Shown here piece after piece: positions 45,901-48,689 of a DNA stretch of 64,000 bases. Below the pieces are notes generated by a model. The model was not told the origin of the DNA, made no database searches, and saw only the letters and a program-made list of their open reading frames with translations. The stretch is from Channallabes apus (Eukaryota > Chordata > Actinopteri > Siluriformes > Clariidae): positions 8,990,852-9,054,851 of the forward strand of contig CM060126.1 of NCBI GenBank assembly GCA_030522415.1. Direction: 5' to 3'. How positions within the stretch are numbered: position 1 is the first letter of the stretch; each line of letters opens with the position of its first letter. A program made the translations under genes and the position numbers.

Positions 45901-47158
45901 CAATTTGCACTGATACAACCAAAATAATCTTGTATTTATAGTTATCCAATTGGCCATATTTTCTTATCCAGTTTTCGATACTTCTTGCTTCATTTGGGGA
46001 AAAAAGTGCAAAAAGTAGTTATTTCATTTTGCTGTTAAACTATTTAGATATTTGTGTGCAAATCTCCACAATTTATTACATTTTTTGTTGTGGCTTAATT
46101 ATTGTTCCTTGTTATTTGTATTGAAATCTGTTAATTGGTTTATTATTTTTAAAACCCTTGCTTGCAGGTAGCACTTTTCTACAATCTCCCCACACATACT
46201 GAAACCAATACACTAAGTATCACAGCTAAGACTGAGGGAAACTGCACAAAATTATTAGGACAAACATTGTCTCTCAAGTTCACTGTTGGGTAAGAATGAA
46301 TGTGTGATAAAACTAACAGTACTCTGAAATATAAAAACTGGTTTATGTCTTTGGAGTATAAGTATTATTTTTTTTAAGAAATTACCTTTAAAACTTATAT
46401 ATAAAAATATTTTTAAACCATTAAATTTTATGATTTTTTCTTTATTGTCAATGCTGATATAGTGTGGATACTTATACGTTTTTGACCATTTATGCTTTCA
46501 GATATAATGGGGCACTAAAAAGCACTAACATGATCATAGTGGACATAAAACTCTTATCAGGGTTCACAGCAGATCCTGATGAAGTAAGGAGTAGTAGTGT
46601 TTTTAAAATACATATAATATACATGCTTTGATAAACAGATTTGCAAATGTCTTGGCTCTGAAATGTTAATTGTAAAATAAGTATTATTTTGTTGTTGTAA
46701 AACGTATAGCTGAAAAAAGGCATCCTGGTGGAACGAGTGGATTCTAATGATGACCATATCATTATGTATATCAAAGAGGTTAGATGAGAGCATGGTTTAA
46801 GAATACATATGCACATTTATTGTTATATAATTACAGTATACAACGTCAAGTAGCATAAATGTTTTATTTACATCAAACACAGAATAGTGTGTTTATGATA
46901 TGATGTCTGCTGTTTGCTTTATATTTCAGCTCCAAAAAGATGTACCTATAAACTATGAGCTACACGTTAAACAGGTCCTACTTGTTAGGAATCTTAAGCC
47001 TGCAGTAATCAAAGTGTATGATTACTACCAAACAAGTAAGGGTTTTACTAAGTTTACTTAGCCAGTTATTGCAACTGTGTTGCTTTTATTTACTGACTTT
47101 CACATTTTTTCATTCAGGTGACCAGTCTGAGGTGGAGTACACCTTTTCCTGTGTGTAG
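1..47158 (+). CDS. a2m: alpha-2-macroglobulin-like protease inhibitor, C-terminal 834 residues in 21 exons (5' end outside window)
   Basis: This is a secreted broad-range protease trap: a protease cleaves the bait region, the protein closes round it, an internal thioester can bind it, and the exposed receptor-binding domain sends the complex for clearance. I joined 21 exons by eye; all have AG/GT boundaries, phases match at each junction, and the coding sum is 2505 nt including a TAG stop with no internal stop. Landmarks in order are PGSLCGLS, a short bait segment, [37 protein letters not shown], the thioester [41 protein letters not shown] and [14 protein letters not shown]. The residue aligned with the catalytic His of C3 is Asn (SLFNN), as in A2M, which separates it from C3/C4. 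Teleosts carry several A2M paralogues, so which one this is cannot be settled here. About 95% of the span is intron, largely transposons. Confidence 0.95.
91..940 (+). other. intron, no recognised element
   Basis: AT-rich intronic sequence between the first two exons. I see no open frame of note, no inverted termini and no known repeat in it. Confidence 0.6.
941..1066 (+). CDS. a2m: a2m exon B
   Basis: Acceptor CTCCCACAG, donor GTAAAT, 126 nt in phase 0. It encodes [16 protein letters not shown] and then [12 protein letters not shown], matching the macroglobulin segment between the LCGLS block and the DMGLK block of A2M. Confidence 0.93.
1258..2770. mobile_element. pogo/Tigger-like non-autonomous DNA transposon, long copy
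   Basis: It begins CAGTAGAACCTCGGATTACG and ends with the inverse of CAGTGGAATCTTGGATTATG, flanked on both sides by TA, the target duplication of the Tc1/mariner-pogo group. Inner ends also pair (GGCTCGTATTCC... against ...AACACTCGTAAACC). It has no transposase frame; the interior is CA/TG-rich and holds a perfect palindrome. A shorter relative of the same family sits in another intron of the same gene. Confidence 0.82.
1578..1751. repeat. perfect palindrome, two 83-bp arms around an 8-bp loop
   Basis: The left arm (1578-1660) is the exact reverse complement of the right arm (1669-1751), with the loop AAGTGGAG between. I compared the arms base by base and found no mismatch. The outer parts are TG/CA runs, the centre is unique GA-rich sequence. 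The shorter sister element of the same family lacks it. Confidence 0.95.
2868..2930 (+). repeat. (TG)n microsatellite
   Basis: An uninterrupted run of about 31 TG dinucleotides inside the right part of the hAT element, just outside the nested pogo-like copy. Confidence 0.97.
3258..3948 (+). other. intron, unassigned
   Basis: Single-copy-looking sequence between the hAT target duplication and the next exon. The part around 3380-3660 is GC-richer than its surroundings and may be an old repeat, but I cannot name it. The 3' part is AT-rich. Confidence 0.5.
3949..4036 (+). CDS. a2m: a2m exon C (start of bait region)
   Basis: Acceptor TCTAACAG, donor GTACAT, 88 nt leaving phase 1. It encodes [20 protein letters not shown], matching the A2M block DMGLKAFTNSKIRKP, then enters the variable bait segment. 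Confidence 0.9.
4559..4673 (+). CDS. a2m: a2m exon D (bait region end, FPETW block)
   Basis: Acceptor ATTGTAAG, donor GTTAGT, 115 nt from phase 1 to phase 2. It encodes the rest of a short, polar bait segment ([16 protein letters not shown]) and then [16 protein letters not shown], conserved in all A2M-family proteins. The bait contains Phe, Tyr and several Arg/Lys, offering sites for proteases of different specificity. Confidence 0.93.
5078..5303 (+). CDS. a2m: a2m exon E
   Basis: Acceptor CTCCCAG, donor GTACTG, 226 nt from phase 2 to phase 0. It encodes [18 protein letters not shown] and [17 protein letters not shown], the macroglobulin domain after the bait; VPDTIT and PYSIIRGE are among the best conserved motifs in the family. 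Confidence 0.96.
5381..5507 (+). CDS. a2m: a2m exon F
   Basis: Acceptor CATCGACAG, donor GTTAGT, 127 nt to phase 1. It encodes [13 protein letters not shown], then [14 protein letters not shown], matching CICANGRQTVSW of A2M. It precedes an 11.3-kb intron filled with transposons. Confidence 0.95.
5508..5969 (+). other. start of the 11.3-kb intron, no recognised element
   Basis: AT-rich intron sequence before the Tc1 relic. No open frame or clear inverted termini seen. Confidence 0.5.
5970..6185 (+). mobile_element. decayed Tc1-like relic, left part (continues at 13844)
   Basis: The stretch around CGGATTAGAGCC and CAGATACATCTCAACATT matches a second relic at 27490-27845 and resembles the middle and tail of teleost Tc1 elements. 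It has no open frame. It is interrupted by the L1-like LINE; the missing tail (GGAGTTAGAATGGGATCCCAA) resumes after the second solo LTR and lines up with GGAGTTAAATAGTGATCCCAA in the other relic. Confidence 0.7.
6349..7178 (+). pseudogene. L1-like ORF1p (RNA-binding chaperone), frameshifted
   Basis: ORF1p coats LINE RNA as trimers. The likely start ATG opens [13 protein letters not shown] and closes at a stop near 6453; the reading resumes one base out of frame as [12 protein letters not shown], a heptad-like coiled coil, and runs to the TAA. The RRM region is plain: [12 protein letters not shown], then [16 protein letters not shown] and a C-terminal domain with [14 protein letters not shown] and YPARLRI, as in vertebrate L1 ORF1 (transposase_22 family). 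One indel near 6440 separates the coiled coil from its start codon. Confidence 0.8.
8158..9741. mobile_element. CACTA/EnSpm-like non-autonomous element inside the L1 ORF2
   Basis: It splits the L1 endonuclease-RT linker. The ends are inverted: ACTGTAAAAA at the left and, reverse-complemented, CACTGTAAAAAATAAA at the right. Sub-terminal sequence is packed with TACCGTAAAA/TTTTACGGTA motifs. A block of about 75 bp (TACGGTAGCAAC...TTTTACGGAT) is present twice in direct order. No transposase frame. Target duplication is too short to be certain, so CACTA is the best guess from termini rather than proof. Confidence 0.6.
9206..9385 (+). mobile_element. tRNA-headed SINE, internally shortened
   Basis: It has a pol III A-box-like TAGTGTAGTGGTTAGCACTG and a B box GGGTTCGATTCCC, then the body shared with the other SINE copies here (TCTCCGTGTGCTTGGTGGG) and a tail CAGGATAAAG. 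A run of 14 C replaces much of the usual middle. It sits inside the CACTA-like element, so it is younger than that insertion. Confidence 0.75.
12805..13182. mobile_element. solo LTR, copy 1 (gypsy-like)
   Basis: 378 bp starting TGTCAGCG and ending TGTGACA (TGTCA/TGACA inverted tips), flanked by a perfect 5-bp target duplication GTTTG. It interrupts the 3' untranslated region of the L1-like LINE. No internal retroelement sequence is next to it, so it arose by LTR-LTR recombination. Confidence 0.88.
13463..13838. mobile_element. solo LTR, copy 2 of the same family
   Basis: 376 bp starting TGTCACG and ending GTGTGACA, same orientation and clearly the same family as the copy 280 bp upstream (shared AGGCAGGATAACCACGTGAT and CGCCATCTTGTCTCC blocks). 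It has its own perfect target duplication CAACC, which overlaps the last bases of the L1 target duplication. Confidence 0.88.
13844..14000 (+). mobile_element. Tc1 relic tail plus unassigned AT-rich sequence
   Basis: The first 25 bases continue the Tc1 relic broken by the L1 insertion. The rest is AT-rich and ends in AAAAC, the target site of the gypsy element that follows. Confidence 0.55.
14001..14763 (+). repeat. 5' LTR of the gypsy element
   Basis: TGTCA...TGACA tips, 763 bp, with an AATAAA signal near 14714 shortly before its end. It is followed within 17 bases by the gag ATG, leaving room for only a very short leader, as in self-primed chromoviruses; I could not identify a tRNA primer site. 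Confidence 0.78.
14780..15696 (+). pseudogene. gypsy gag with CCHC zinc knuckle, one-base frameshift near start
   Basis: Gag forms the particle that packages element RNA. The natural start reads [17 protein letters not shown] and hits a stop about 50 bases on because one G is missing from a G run near 14828; the rest is open in the neighbouring frame. The body shows [29 protein letters not shown] and the knuckle [14 protein letters not shown] (CX2CX4HX4C). Order and motifs match sushi/RTL-type gag. Confidence 0.82.
15697..15848 (+). pseudogene. gypsy aspartic protease, N-terminal fragment
   Basis: In the -1 frame relative to gag, the reading contains [16 protein letters not shown], the DSGA active-site block of a retroelement protease. 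It then breaks directly into the 3' LTR remnant, so only the first active-site region survives. The -1 relation to gag fits expression of pol by ribosomal frameshifting in this lineage. Confidence 0.75.
15881..16246 (-). mobile_element. tRNA-headed SINE, near full length
   Basis: Read on the minus strand it has the A-box-like GTGTAGTGGTTAGCACTGTC, a B-box-like GGTTTGATTCCC, the body with GGGTTTCCTCCGGGTACTCC and the tail GGGTCGCG...TAAGTGGTATAGAAAATG. The 8-bp duplication ACAAAAAC lies on both sides. It inserted at the very edge of the gypsy 3' LTR, and the duplication includes the last three LTR bases. Confidence 0.85.
16255..16808 (+). other. intron, unassigned
   Basis: AT-rich sequence with a few direct repeats around 16570-16640 (AATTGTTATTGTATGTTTC twice). 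No element recognised. Confidence 0.5.
16809..16930 (+). CDS. a2m: a2m exon G
   Basis: Acceptor TTGTACAG, donor GTCGGT, 122 nt from phase 1 to 0. It encodes [18 protein letters not shown] and then [12 protein letters not shown], matching GNVNFTVSAEALESQELC and the following RKDTVIKPLLVE of A2M. Confidence 0.93.
17022..17073 (+). CDS. a2m: a2m exon H
   Basis: A 52-nt exon (acceptor TTTCCTTTAG, donor GTTAAA), phase 0 to 1, encoding [17 protein letters not shown]; corresponds to EPEGLEKETTFNSLLCP in A2M. Confidence 0.9.
17196..17279 (+). CDS. a2m: a2m exon I
   Basis: Acceptor TCTTTTCTAG, donor GTAAGA, 84 nt, phase 1 to 1. It encodes [20 protein letters not shown] then RASVSVL, the CUB-like segment leading to the thioester domain. 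Confidence 0.95.
17300..17633 (-). mobile_element. tRNA-headed SINE, full length
   Basis: Minus-strand copy with tRNA-like head (AGTGGCTTAATGGTTAGCAC), B-box-like GGTTCGATTCCC and the tail ending at GGTATAGAAG. A 7-bp duplication GCATGTA lies at 17293-17299 and 17634-17640. It is more diverged than the copy in the preceding intron. Confidence 0.8.
17958..18027 (+). repeat. (TAA)n microsatellite
   Basis: About 23 AAT/TAA units with one interruption, inside the 3' end of the L2 LINE. Confidence 0.95.
18595..21612 (-). pseudogene. L2 ORF2p (endonuclease-reverse transcriptase), two frameshifts
   Basis: The frame is open from just after ORF1. Endonuclease motifs are [45 protein letters not shown] and [10 protein letters not shown]. 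The RT part shows [64 protein letters not shown] and the catalytic CYADDTQLY. The C-terminus has [23 protein letters not shown] and [10 protein letters not shown], typical of L2/CR1-group elements. One break is an extra T in the run near 20255, the other lies near 19150. It is otherwise almost intact, so the insertion is fairly recent. Confidence 0.9.
21617..22519 (-). pseudogene. L2 ORF1p with coiled coil and SGNH esterase domain, two stops and a small deletion
   Basis: The ATG at 22519 opens [13 protein letters not shown], then a Leu/Glu-rich coiled coil ([20 protein letters not shown]), a Pro/Arg/Ser-rich linker, and an SGNH hydrolase fold: block [12 protein letters not shown], central [14 protein letters not shown], then RIIVSGPLP and [18 protein letters not shown]. 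One frame spans all of this, broken only by TGA codons at 22328 and 21728. The DGLHP block that should supply the catalytic His after YHTD is missing, and the frame shifts there. CR1/L2 ORF1 proteins bind nucleic acid; the role of the esterase is unclear. Confidence 0.82.
22791..24530 (+). other. intron, unassigned repeat-like sequence
   Basis: From about 22920 to 23920 the strand is poor in T and rich in short related words (CAGACTA, ACTAGACAGACTAAG, GCTAATCAGACTA), looking like an old LTR or other non-coding repeat that starts near GTCACGTTCTGCTG and ends near CTGCCCTCTAGTGGGC. No coding potential. The remainder is AT-rich intron. Confidence 0.45.
24531..24578 (+). repeat. (TG)n microsatellite
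   Basis: About 24 uninterrupted TG units. Confidence 0.95.
24705..24798 (+). repeat. compound TATC/TA/TG microsatellite
   Basis: Runs of TATC, then TATA, then about 14 TG units and TATA again. The sequence from 24798 to 25024 after it shows no recognised element. Confidence 0.9.
25037..25150 (-). mobile_element. SINE, 5'-truncated 3' piece
   Basis: Only the 3' part of the tRNA-headed SINE is present (ATAGAAGATGAATGAATGAA tail end on the minus strand). It is flanked by a 12-bp duplication with one mismatch, ATTATATGAGTC and ATTACATGAGTC, as expected for LINE-driven insertion with 5' truncation. Confidence 0.8.
25521..25586 (+). repeat. (GGAT)n(AGAT)n microsatellite
   Basis: About seven GGAT units passing directly into about nine AGAT units. 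Confidence 0.95.
25712..25888 (+). CDS. a2m: a2m exon J (thioester exon)
   Basis: Acceptor CTTTTTTTAG, donor GTTAGT, 177 nt, phase 1 to 1. It encodes [19 protein letters not shown]; the Cys-Gly-Glu-Gln thioester lies at 25768-25785. Cys and Gln are both kept, so the protein should form the reactive bond. The following IYILQYL matches the A2M thioester domain. Confidence 0.98.
25971..26046 (+). CDS. a2m: a2m exon K
   Basis: Acceptor CTTTACACAG, donor GTAAGA, 76 nt, phase 1 to 2. It encodes [19 protein letters not shown] and GVENTW, a near-invariant helix of the thioester domain; the loop between STFG and NTW is shorter than in A2M. Confidence 0.97.
26194..26350 (+). CDS. a2m: a2m exon L
   Basis: Acceptor TGCATCACCAG, donor GTATGT, 157 nt to phase 0. 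It encodes [31 protein letters not shown] and [10 protein letters not shown]. The Asn in SLFNN occupies the place of the catalytic His of C3, as in A2M. Confidence 0.96.
26459..26533 (+). CDS. a2m: a2m exon M
   Basis: Acceptor TGTTGTAG, donor GTAAGA, 75 nt in phase 0, encoding [20 protein letters not shown], the A2M GGVEDEVTLSAYIT block. Confidence 0.96.
26708..26870 (+). CDS. a2m: a2m exon N
   Basis: Acceptor TTAATTGCAG, donor GTACTG, 163 nt to phase 1, encoding [14 protein letters not shown] and [18 protein letters not shown]. It precedes a 10.7-kb intron. Confidence 0.95.
26871..27487 (+). other. intron, no recognised element
   Basis: AT-rich, with a 20-base T run near 27370. Nothing else recognised. 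Confidence 0.5.
27488..27848 (+). mobile_element. decayed Tc1-like relic
   Basis: It contains GACCATCCCAGGAAGGCGAGA and CAGATACATCTCAACATTGA, which resemble the N-terminal transposase coding region of teleost Tc1 elements, joined to a Tc1-type end CCAAACTTTTGAGCAGTAAG. The coding middle is missing and there is no open frame. It is the same family as the relic split by the L1-like LINE. Confidence 0.7.
28194..28940. mobile_element. pogo/Tigger-like non-autonomous DNA transposon, short copy
   Basis: 747 bp between CAGAGGACCTTGGATTACG and the inverse of CAGTGAAACCTCGGATTACG, flanked by TA on both sides. Internal blocks (GTGGGCTCGTATTCC, ATAAAAATAATTAA, GATTATACCAGTAA) match the long copy in the earlier intron, but it lacks about 770 bp including the palindrome. 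Confidence 0.85.
29020..29180 (-). mobile_element. tRNA-headed SINE, decayed fragment
   Basis: The middle and head of the SINE are recognisable on the minus strand (CCCACAGTCCAAAGACATGC and a degenerate head ending at GTGATAGCACTG). The tail part is missing or too diverged. Confidence 0.65.
29181..29521 (+). other. intron, no recognised element
   Basis: AT-rich in the first half, GA-rich near 29460-29490. No feature recognised. Confidence 0.45.
29549..32049 (-). pseudogene. Rex3 ORF, endonuclease end through reverse transcriptase, broken
   Basis: In minus-strand order: [15 protein letters not shown] and [12 protein letters not shown] (endonuclease), [49 protein letters not shown] (RT palm), [16 protein letters not shown] (catalytic ADD), [20 protein letters not shown], and a C-terminus [15 protein letters not shown] with [14 protein letters not shown]. 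The pieces lie in several frames with many indels, so it is dead. Confidence 0.88.
32555..34641. mobile_element. piggyBac-family non-autonomous element inside the L2 LINE
   Basis: It is flanked on both sides by TTAA, the piggyBac target, and bounded by a perfect 14-bp inverted terminal repeat CCCTCTGAGGTCCG. It keeps a short acidic first coding exon but no transposase core. Removing it rejoins the L2 reading. Several AT microsatellites and a long TA run (33890-33920) are inside. Confidence 0.93.
33137..33291 (+). pseudogene. piggyBac-type transposase first exon (acidic N-terminus)
   Basis: From ATG it reads [20 protein letters not shown] then [19 protein letters not shown], hits TAA where CAA would keep it open, and continues [11 protein letters not shown] to a splice donor GTAAGT. 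A possible next exon at 33592-33626 (after TTTGTTTAG, before GTGAGT) keeps the phase. Acidic, Ser/Glu/Asp-rich N-termini are usual in piggyBac transposases. The catalytic part is absent. Confidence 0.65.
36151..36640 (-). pseudogene. Rex3 ORF, N-terminal endonuclease part
   Basis: Reads [19 protein letters not shown] and [18 protein letters not shown], then RAGVGI, ending at the L2 junction. The first motif is the start of the apurinic endonuclease domain. A 5' untranslated part extends to about 36960. Confidence 0.85.
36961..37559 (+). other. intron between Rex3 and next exon, no recognised element
   Basis: Moderately AT-rich; nothing identified. Confidence 0.5.
37560..37750 (+). CDS. a2m: a2m exon O
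   Basis: Acceptor CTTATTACAG, donor GTTTCA, 191 nt from phase 1 to 0. It encodes [28 protein letters not shown] and [16 protein letters not shown], the end of the thioester domain. Confidence 0.96.
37871..38086 (+). CDS. a2m: a2m exon P
   Basis: Acceptor TTTTAAACAG, donor GTCAGT, 216 nt in phase 0. It encodes [33 protein letters not shown] and [18 protein letters not shown], completing the thioester domain and entering the second CUB strand region. The next intron holds the BEL/Pao element. Confidence 0.96.
38087..38872 (+). other. intron upstream of the BEL/Pao insertion, no recognised element
   Basis: AT-rich; ends in GTATT, the BEL/Pao target duplication. Confidence 0.5.
38873..39433 (+). 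repeat. BEL/Pao 5' LTR
   Basis: Starts TGTTCTGTAACAGG and ends AGGACAGTACA. It should hold the element's promoter and polyadenylation signals; I cannot place a TATA box with confidence. The primer-binding site should begin just after it (GTAAAACAACGG), but I could not match it to a tRNA. Confidence 0.95.
39521..45136 (+). CDS. BEL/Pao Gag-Pol polyprotein, intact
   Basis: One ATG-initiated frame encodes particle, protease, reverse transcriptase, RNase H and integrase. By approximate residue: 25-105 Ala/Lys/Glu-rich coiled coil; 165-370 gag core ([21 protein letters not shown]); 450-490 two Cys/His knuckles ([15 protein letters not shown]); about 545 protease-like [15 protein letters not shown]; 865-1000 RT with [18 protein letters not shown] and catalytic FYVDDG; 1170-1300 RNase H ([31 protein letters not shown]); 1530 integrase zinc site HHCVLCRKL; integrase core D-D-E in [16 protein letters not shown] and GGSWERMIG; 1770-1860 C-terminal domain ([17 protein letters not shown]). 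The protease site reads DEQS instead of the usual DSGS. Length is normal for the family. Confidence 0.97.
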   Translation: MSKKSSATWKTRSCASTQHSNNSTHSAAAIARAKAEAAKARLSFAEKEMKIKIEKARLEASMDMLKQEKETAAAVAKADALEAAVEHHSERASCRLLQDHTPMDAAQRTKDYVMQQVKPNSPSISMPGVEPFSDNQTGYVNQPLPPNPSSACVTAAAYVHNNSNMNDFVRYLARRELVSTGLMEFNDQPESYRAWRCSFKNAIKDLDLTFSEEIDLLVKWLGKESAEHANRIRTVNANNHERGLNLIWARLEECYGSSEVIEDSLFKRLERFPKLTNKNYAKLRELSDLLMELQSAKDDGDLPGLSVLDTARGINPVVEKLPYGLQDRWLSVGSDYKLRHNVPFPPFEVFVEFISQQARIRNDPSFKFTVRADALPNLTSWKQPKQREISVHKTDVSPVVTSNLDRRYNKGNDCDNFCPIHKKTHSLRKCRVFREKPLEERRAFLKENGICFRCCTSSSHIAKNCKAYVKCTECGSERHDTVLHQDPALSTKDTNSHPEHGGEGDLEISAHCTQVCGGDLTNRSCSKICLAKIYPSGCRNKAVKLYAIMDEQSNRSLARSELFDMFDIQSSSSPYSLRTCAGIMETTGRRASGFQIESMDGQICLPLPDLIECNEIPNNRSEIPSPSAALHYPHLKSVAPLIPETDPNAHIILLLGRDVLSLHKVRKLINGPHDLPYAQKLDLGWVIVGNVCLGNIHKPLTVSTLYTKTLDNGRPSLFEQCPNILQVKDRYNDSFRPVPAHKMNRLGDTVFGHTKDDDKLALSIEDGLFLNIMEKGFKKIENDRWVAPLPFKNPRQRLPDNKSQAMKRLTSLLCNFERKPQMREHFISFMGKIFENGHAEVAPPLGDEEERWYLPLFGVYHPKKPGQIRVVFDSSAQYNGISLNDVLLTGPDLNNSLLGVLIRFRKESVAISADIQQMFYCFLVREEHRNFLRFLWFQDNDLSKDIVEYRMKVHVFGNSPSPAVAIYGLRKSVHLEGQDLDPEVQQFVQRNFYVDDGLKSLPSVEAAVSLLKRTQNVLAKSNLRLHKIASNRREVMEAFPSQDYASDLKDLDLDTDTLPIQRSLGLNWNIKTDNFTFQVPEERKPFTRRGVLSTINSLFDPLGFAAPITLQGKCLLRELSSGNTDWDSPLPKDMEAAWETWRSSLKELGHLHIPRTYSKQSLSDAARRELCVFADASTKAIAAVAYLKLSYGYGDNHVSFVMGKVKLAPLSEITIPRLELCAAVLAVELADLVSSEVDINLDAITFYTDSEVVLGYIYNQTRRFYVYVNNRVLRIRRSSQPEQWAYVRTDQNPADIATRSIPAAHLANSPWLLGPKFLADSSSSLEKENFELIKPTSDVEVRPEVSCVITTTMSKKLGSHRFSRFSNWQSLIRSIGHLIHIASVFQKAPTDKSLNCKNWHYCPKACTAENLLKAKTVIIRNVQEETYGSEISCIKSGKKLAKSSPLISLDPFIDEQGLLRVGGRISAARVDQEEKYPLIVPGKHHIGSLLIRHYHQKTQHQGRLFTEGAVRAAGLWIIGGKRLINSIIHHCVLCRKLRGYFQTQKMSCLPSDRLCTDPPFTNVGLDVFGPWPVCARRTRGGLAHGKRWAVIFTCLSVRAVHIEVIESLDTSSFINALRRFFALRGPAKQIRSDRGTNFIGACKELQIPSNLDNETVQKYLAGNECSWTFNPPHSSHMGGSWERMIGIARRILDSMFLQLGHTKLTHEVLTTFMAEVSAIINARPLVPVSTDPSNPFLLTPSILLTQKVCLPVAPAGKFGTNDLFQRHWRQVQHLSNTFWGRWRKQYLCSLQTRRKWQSAQPNIEPGSIVLLKDSQAKRNEWPMGIITQVFPSKDGKVRKVEIRVPKQDGPRLFLRPVTETVVLLPPESNIK
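45186..45196 (+). other. BEL/Pao polypurine tract
   Basis: CCAGGCGGGGAG directly abuts the 3' LTR, the position where plus-strand DNA synthesis is primed. Confidence 0.75.
45197..45757 (+). repeat. BEL/Pao 3' LTR
   Basis: Same length and, as far as I can compare by eye, the same sequence as the 5' LTR; followed by GTATT. Confidence 0.95.
46168..46289 (+). CDS. a2m: a2m exon Q
   Basis: Acceptor TTGCTTGCAG, donor GTAAGA, 122 nt to phase 2, encoding [18 protein letters not shown] and LSLKFTVG; start of the receptor-binding domain region. Confidence 0.93.
46502..46583 (+). CDS. a2m: a2m exon R
   Basis: Acceptor ATGCTTTCAG, donor GTAAGG, 82 nt to phase 0. It encodes [20 protein letters not shown], matching YTGSRSASNMAIVDVKMVSG of A2M. 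Confidence 0.95.
46710..46778 (+). CDS. a2m: a2m exon S
   Basis: Acceptor AACGTATAG, donor GTTAGA, 69 nt in phase 0, encoding [20 protein letters not shown]. It corresponds to the A2M stretch around SRTEVSSNHVLIYLDKV. Confidence 0.92.
46930..47035 (+). CDS. a2m: a2m exon T (receptor-binding helix)
   Basis: Acceptor ATATTTCAG, donor GTAAGG, 106 nt to phase 1. It encodes [20 protein letters not shown], the conserved LKPAIVKVYDYYET end of the receptor-binding domain; a Lys follows the receptor-recognition spacing. Confidence 0.96.
47118..47158 (+). CDS. a2m: a2m exon U, terminal
   Basis: Acceptor TTTCATTCAG; encodes [13 protein letters not shown] and stops at TAG. The final Cys matches the Cys near the A2M C-terminus (AEYNAPC). 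Confidence 0.94.
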
Positions 47159-47244
47159 GGTTGGAAGATACTGTAAATCATTTATTTATCTGCTGCAGTA
47201 AATAATGGTTTACTTTCCTGATTTAAATATTTTGATGCTGATGA

Positions 47245-47250
47245 AATAAA
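47245..47250 (+). other. polyadenylation signal of the a2m-like gene
   Basis: AATAAA 87 bases after the stop codon. A hAT element begins only 14 bases downstream, at or beyond the expected cleavage point. Confidence 0.75.
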
Positions 47251-47263
47251 AATGTCCTTCAAC

Positions 47264-48668
47264 TAGGGTTGGGTATCGTTTGTTCTGATACTGGTGCCAA
47301 ATCGATACTTTTAAAACGATACCGGTGCCAAAATGGTGCCTGAACCAATACTTTACAAAAGCCACAAAATTATAGTGGATGACTCAAGAATACATTTTTA
47401 TTGAACAAAAAATTTTATGCTTAAAGTTGAACAATATATTAAAAGCTTAAAGTATATATGAATATATAAGCTTCATACACACTTGCACTAAATATTTATA
47501 CATCTGGACAATTGCACATGTCACCTTTCATGCATATTTGCACAACCAATGACACTTTAATTCGATATACATATATACTCTATTTGCAATATTTTATTAT
47601 GCCCTTATTGTACAGTTAATTTTACTAGTTAAAATAATTTCTTTAGTATTTCCTTTTTATTGATTATTTATTTTTCACGTACAAGCTTTTATTTTATTTT
47701 TAAGGTCACTGGCGGTCGTATAAGCATTTCACTGCATATTATACTGTGTATGACTGTGTATGTGACAATTAAAATTTGAATTTGAATTCAAATTTTAGCA
47801 ATTCTTTTGCAGAAATTTCACCATATTTGCCTTTTCTGGCAAAATACGACACCTTTCCTGACTTATTGCATGCCCTGCACAGGACATGCATACTGTAGCC
47901 TTCTTTGCAATGGTACAGTAAATGGGGTCACTGTTGTAGTACTACTAGTACGGACTGGAAGGCCATAATTATAAACAGAATCCATGTTACATGAGTATTT
48001 TACAAATCGTTTGACCATTTGTTAGCATCAATGCAAGATTTGCATTTAGCAATTACATTAGCGCTACTACTGCTAACATGCGGAAAGTCTGCTGTCGTCA
48101 TCATAATCGGTGGACTCCTTTTTGCTACAGTTGGTATGACTGGGGCTAGGGTCAACCACACCGATAGTGCCAGCTGTTGTCTGCAAGCTGTCAAACACGG
48201 TGCCTCCCTGTGCTTTTAACTTTATTCCGTGTATTTATTCAGCTTTTAAGTTTATTCCGTCTACCTTCAAATGTTTCATTAGATTTGACGTGTTTCCCCC
48301 TTTACACGCAACTGCTGTGAAACATTTTGATGCACGTCGCTGTGTCGGAATCCTTTCTTGTGAAATACAGCCACACTTTCGACCGTTTAGTTTTAGGCAT
48401 TTTAACGAAAGTTGTTTAATTTAGCAAGCTAAGATAGTGGTAGACCATTTCCTGATGATTTGTGCTTTTAATTTTTTTATTTAATCTAATAGACTATTAA
48501 TCTACAAAAATATATGAATCTTGAAGAACAAATATTTCAATCGACAGTTCAGGCATTTAAGTGGCACCAAAATGAGGCACCGAAATTCGCGTTCTGTTTC
48601 GGTCCGGTACATACAGGTTATATAGGTACCGGTGCCGTATTGGCACCGGTTTTTGGTACCCAACACTA
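47264..48668. mobile_element. hAT-type non-autonomous DNA transposon
   Basis: Bounded by TAGGGTTGGGTATCG and, inverted, TAGTGTTGGGTACC, with a perfect 8-bp duplication CCTTCAAC on both sides. The sub-terminal regions carry paired CGATACCGGTGCC/GGTACCGGTGCC motifs. No transposase frame. Confidence 0.88.
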
Positions 48669-48689
48669 CCTTCAACTGCTTAATTAAGC

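Noticed and set aside
48019..48424. Two small open frames in the hAT element after the gene
   Set aside because: No transposase or other motif; likely chance frames in a non-autonomous element.
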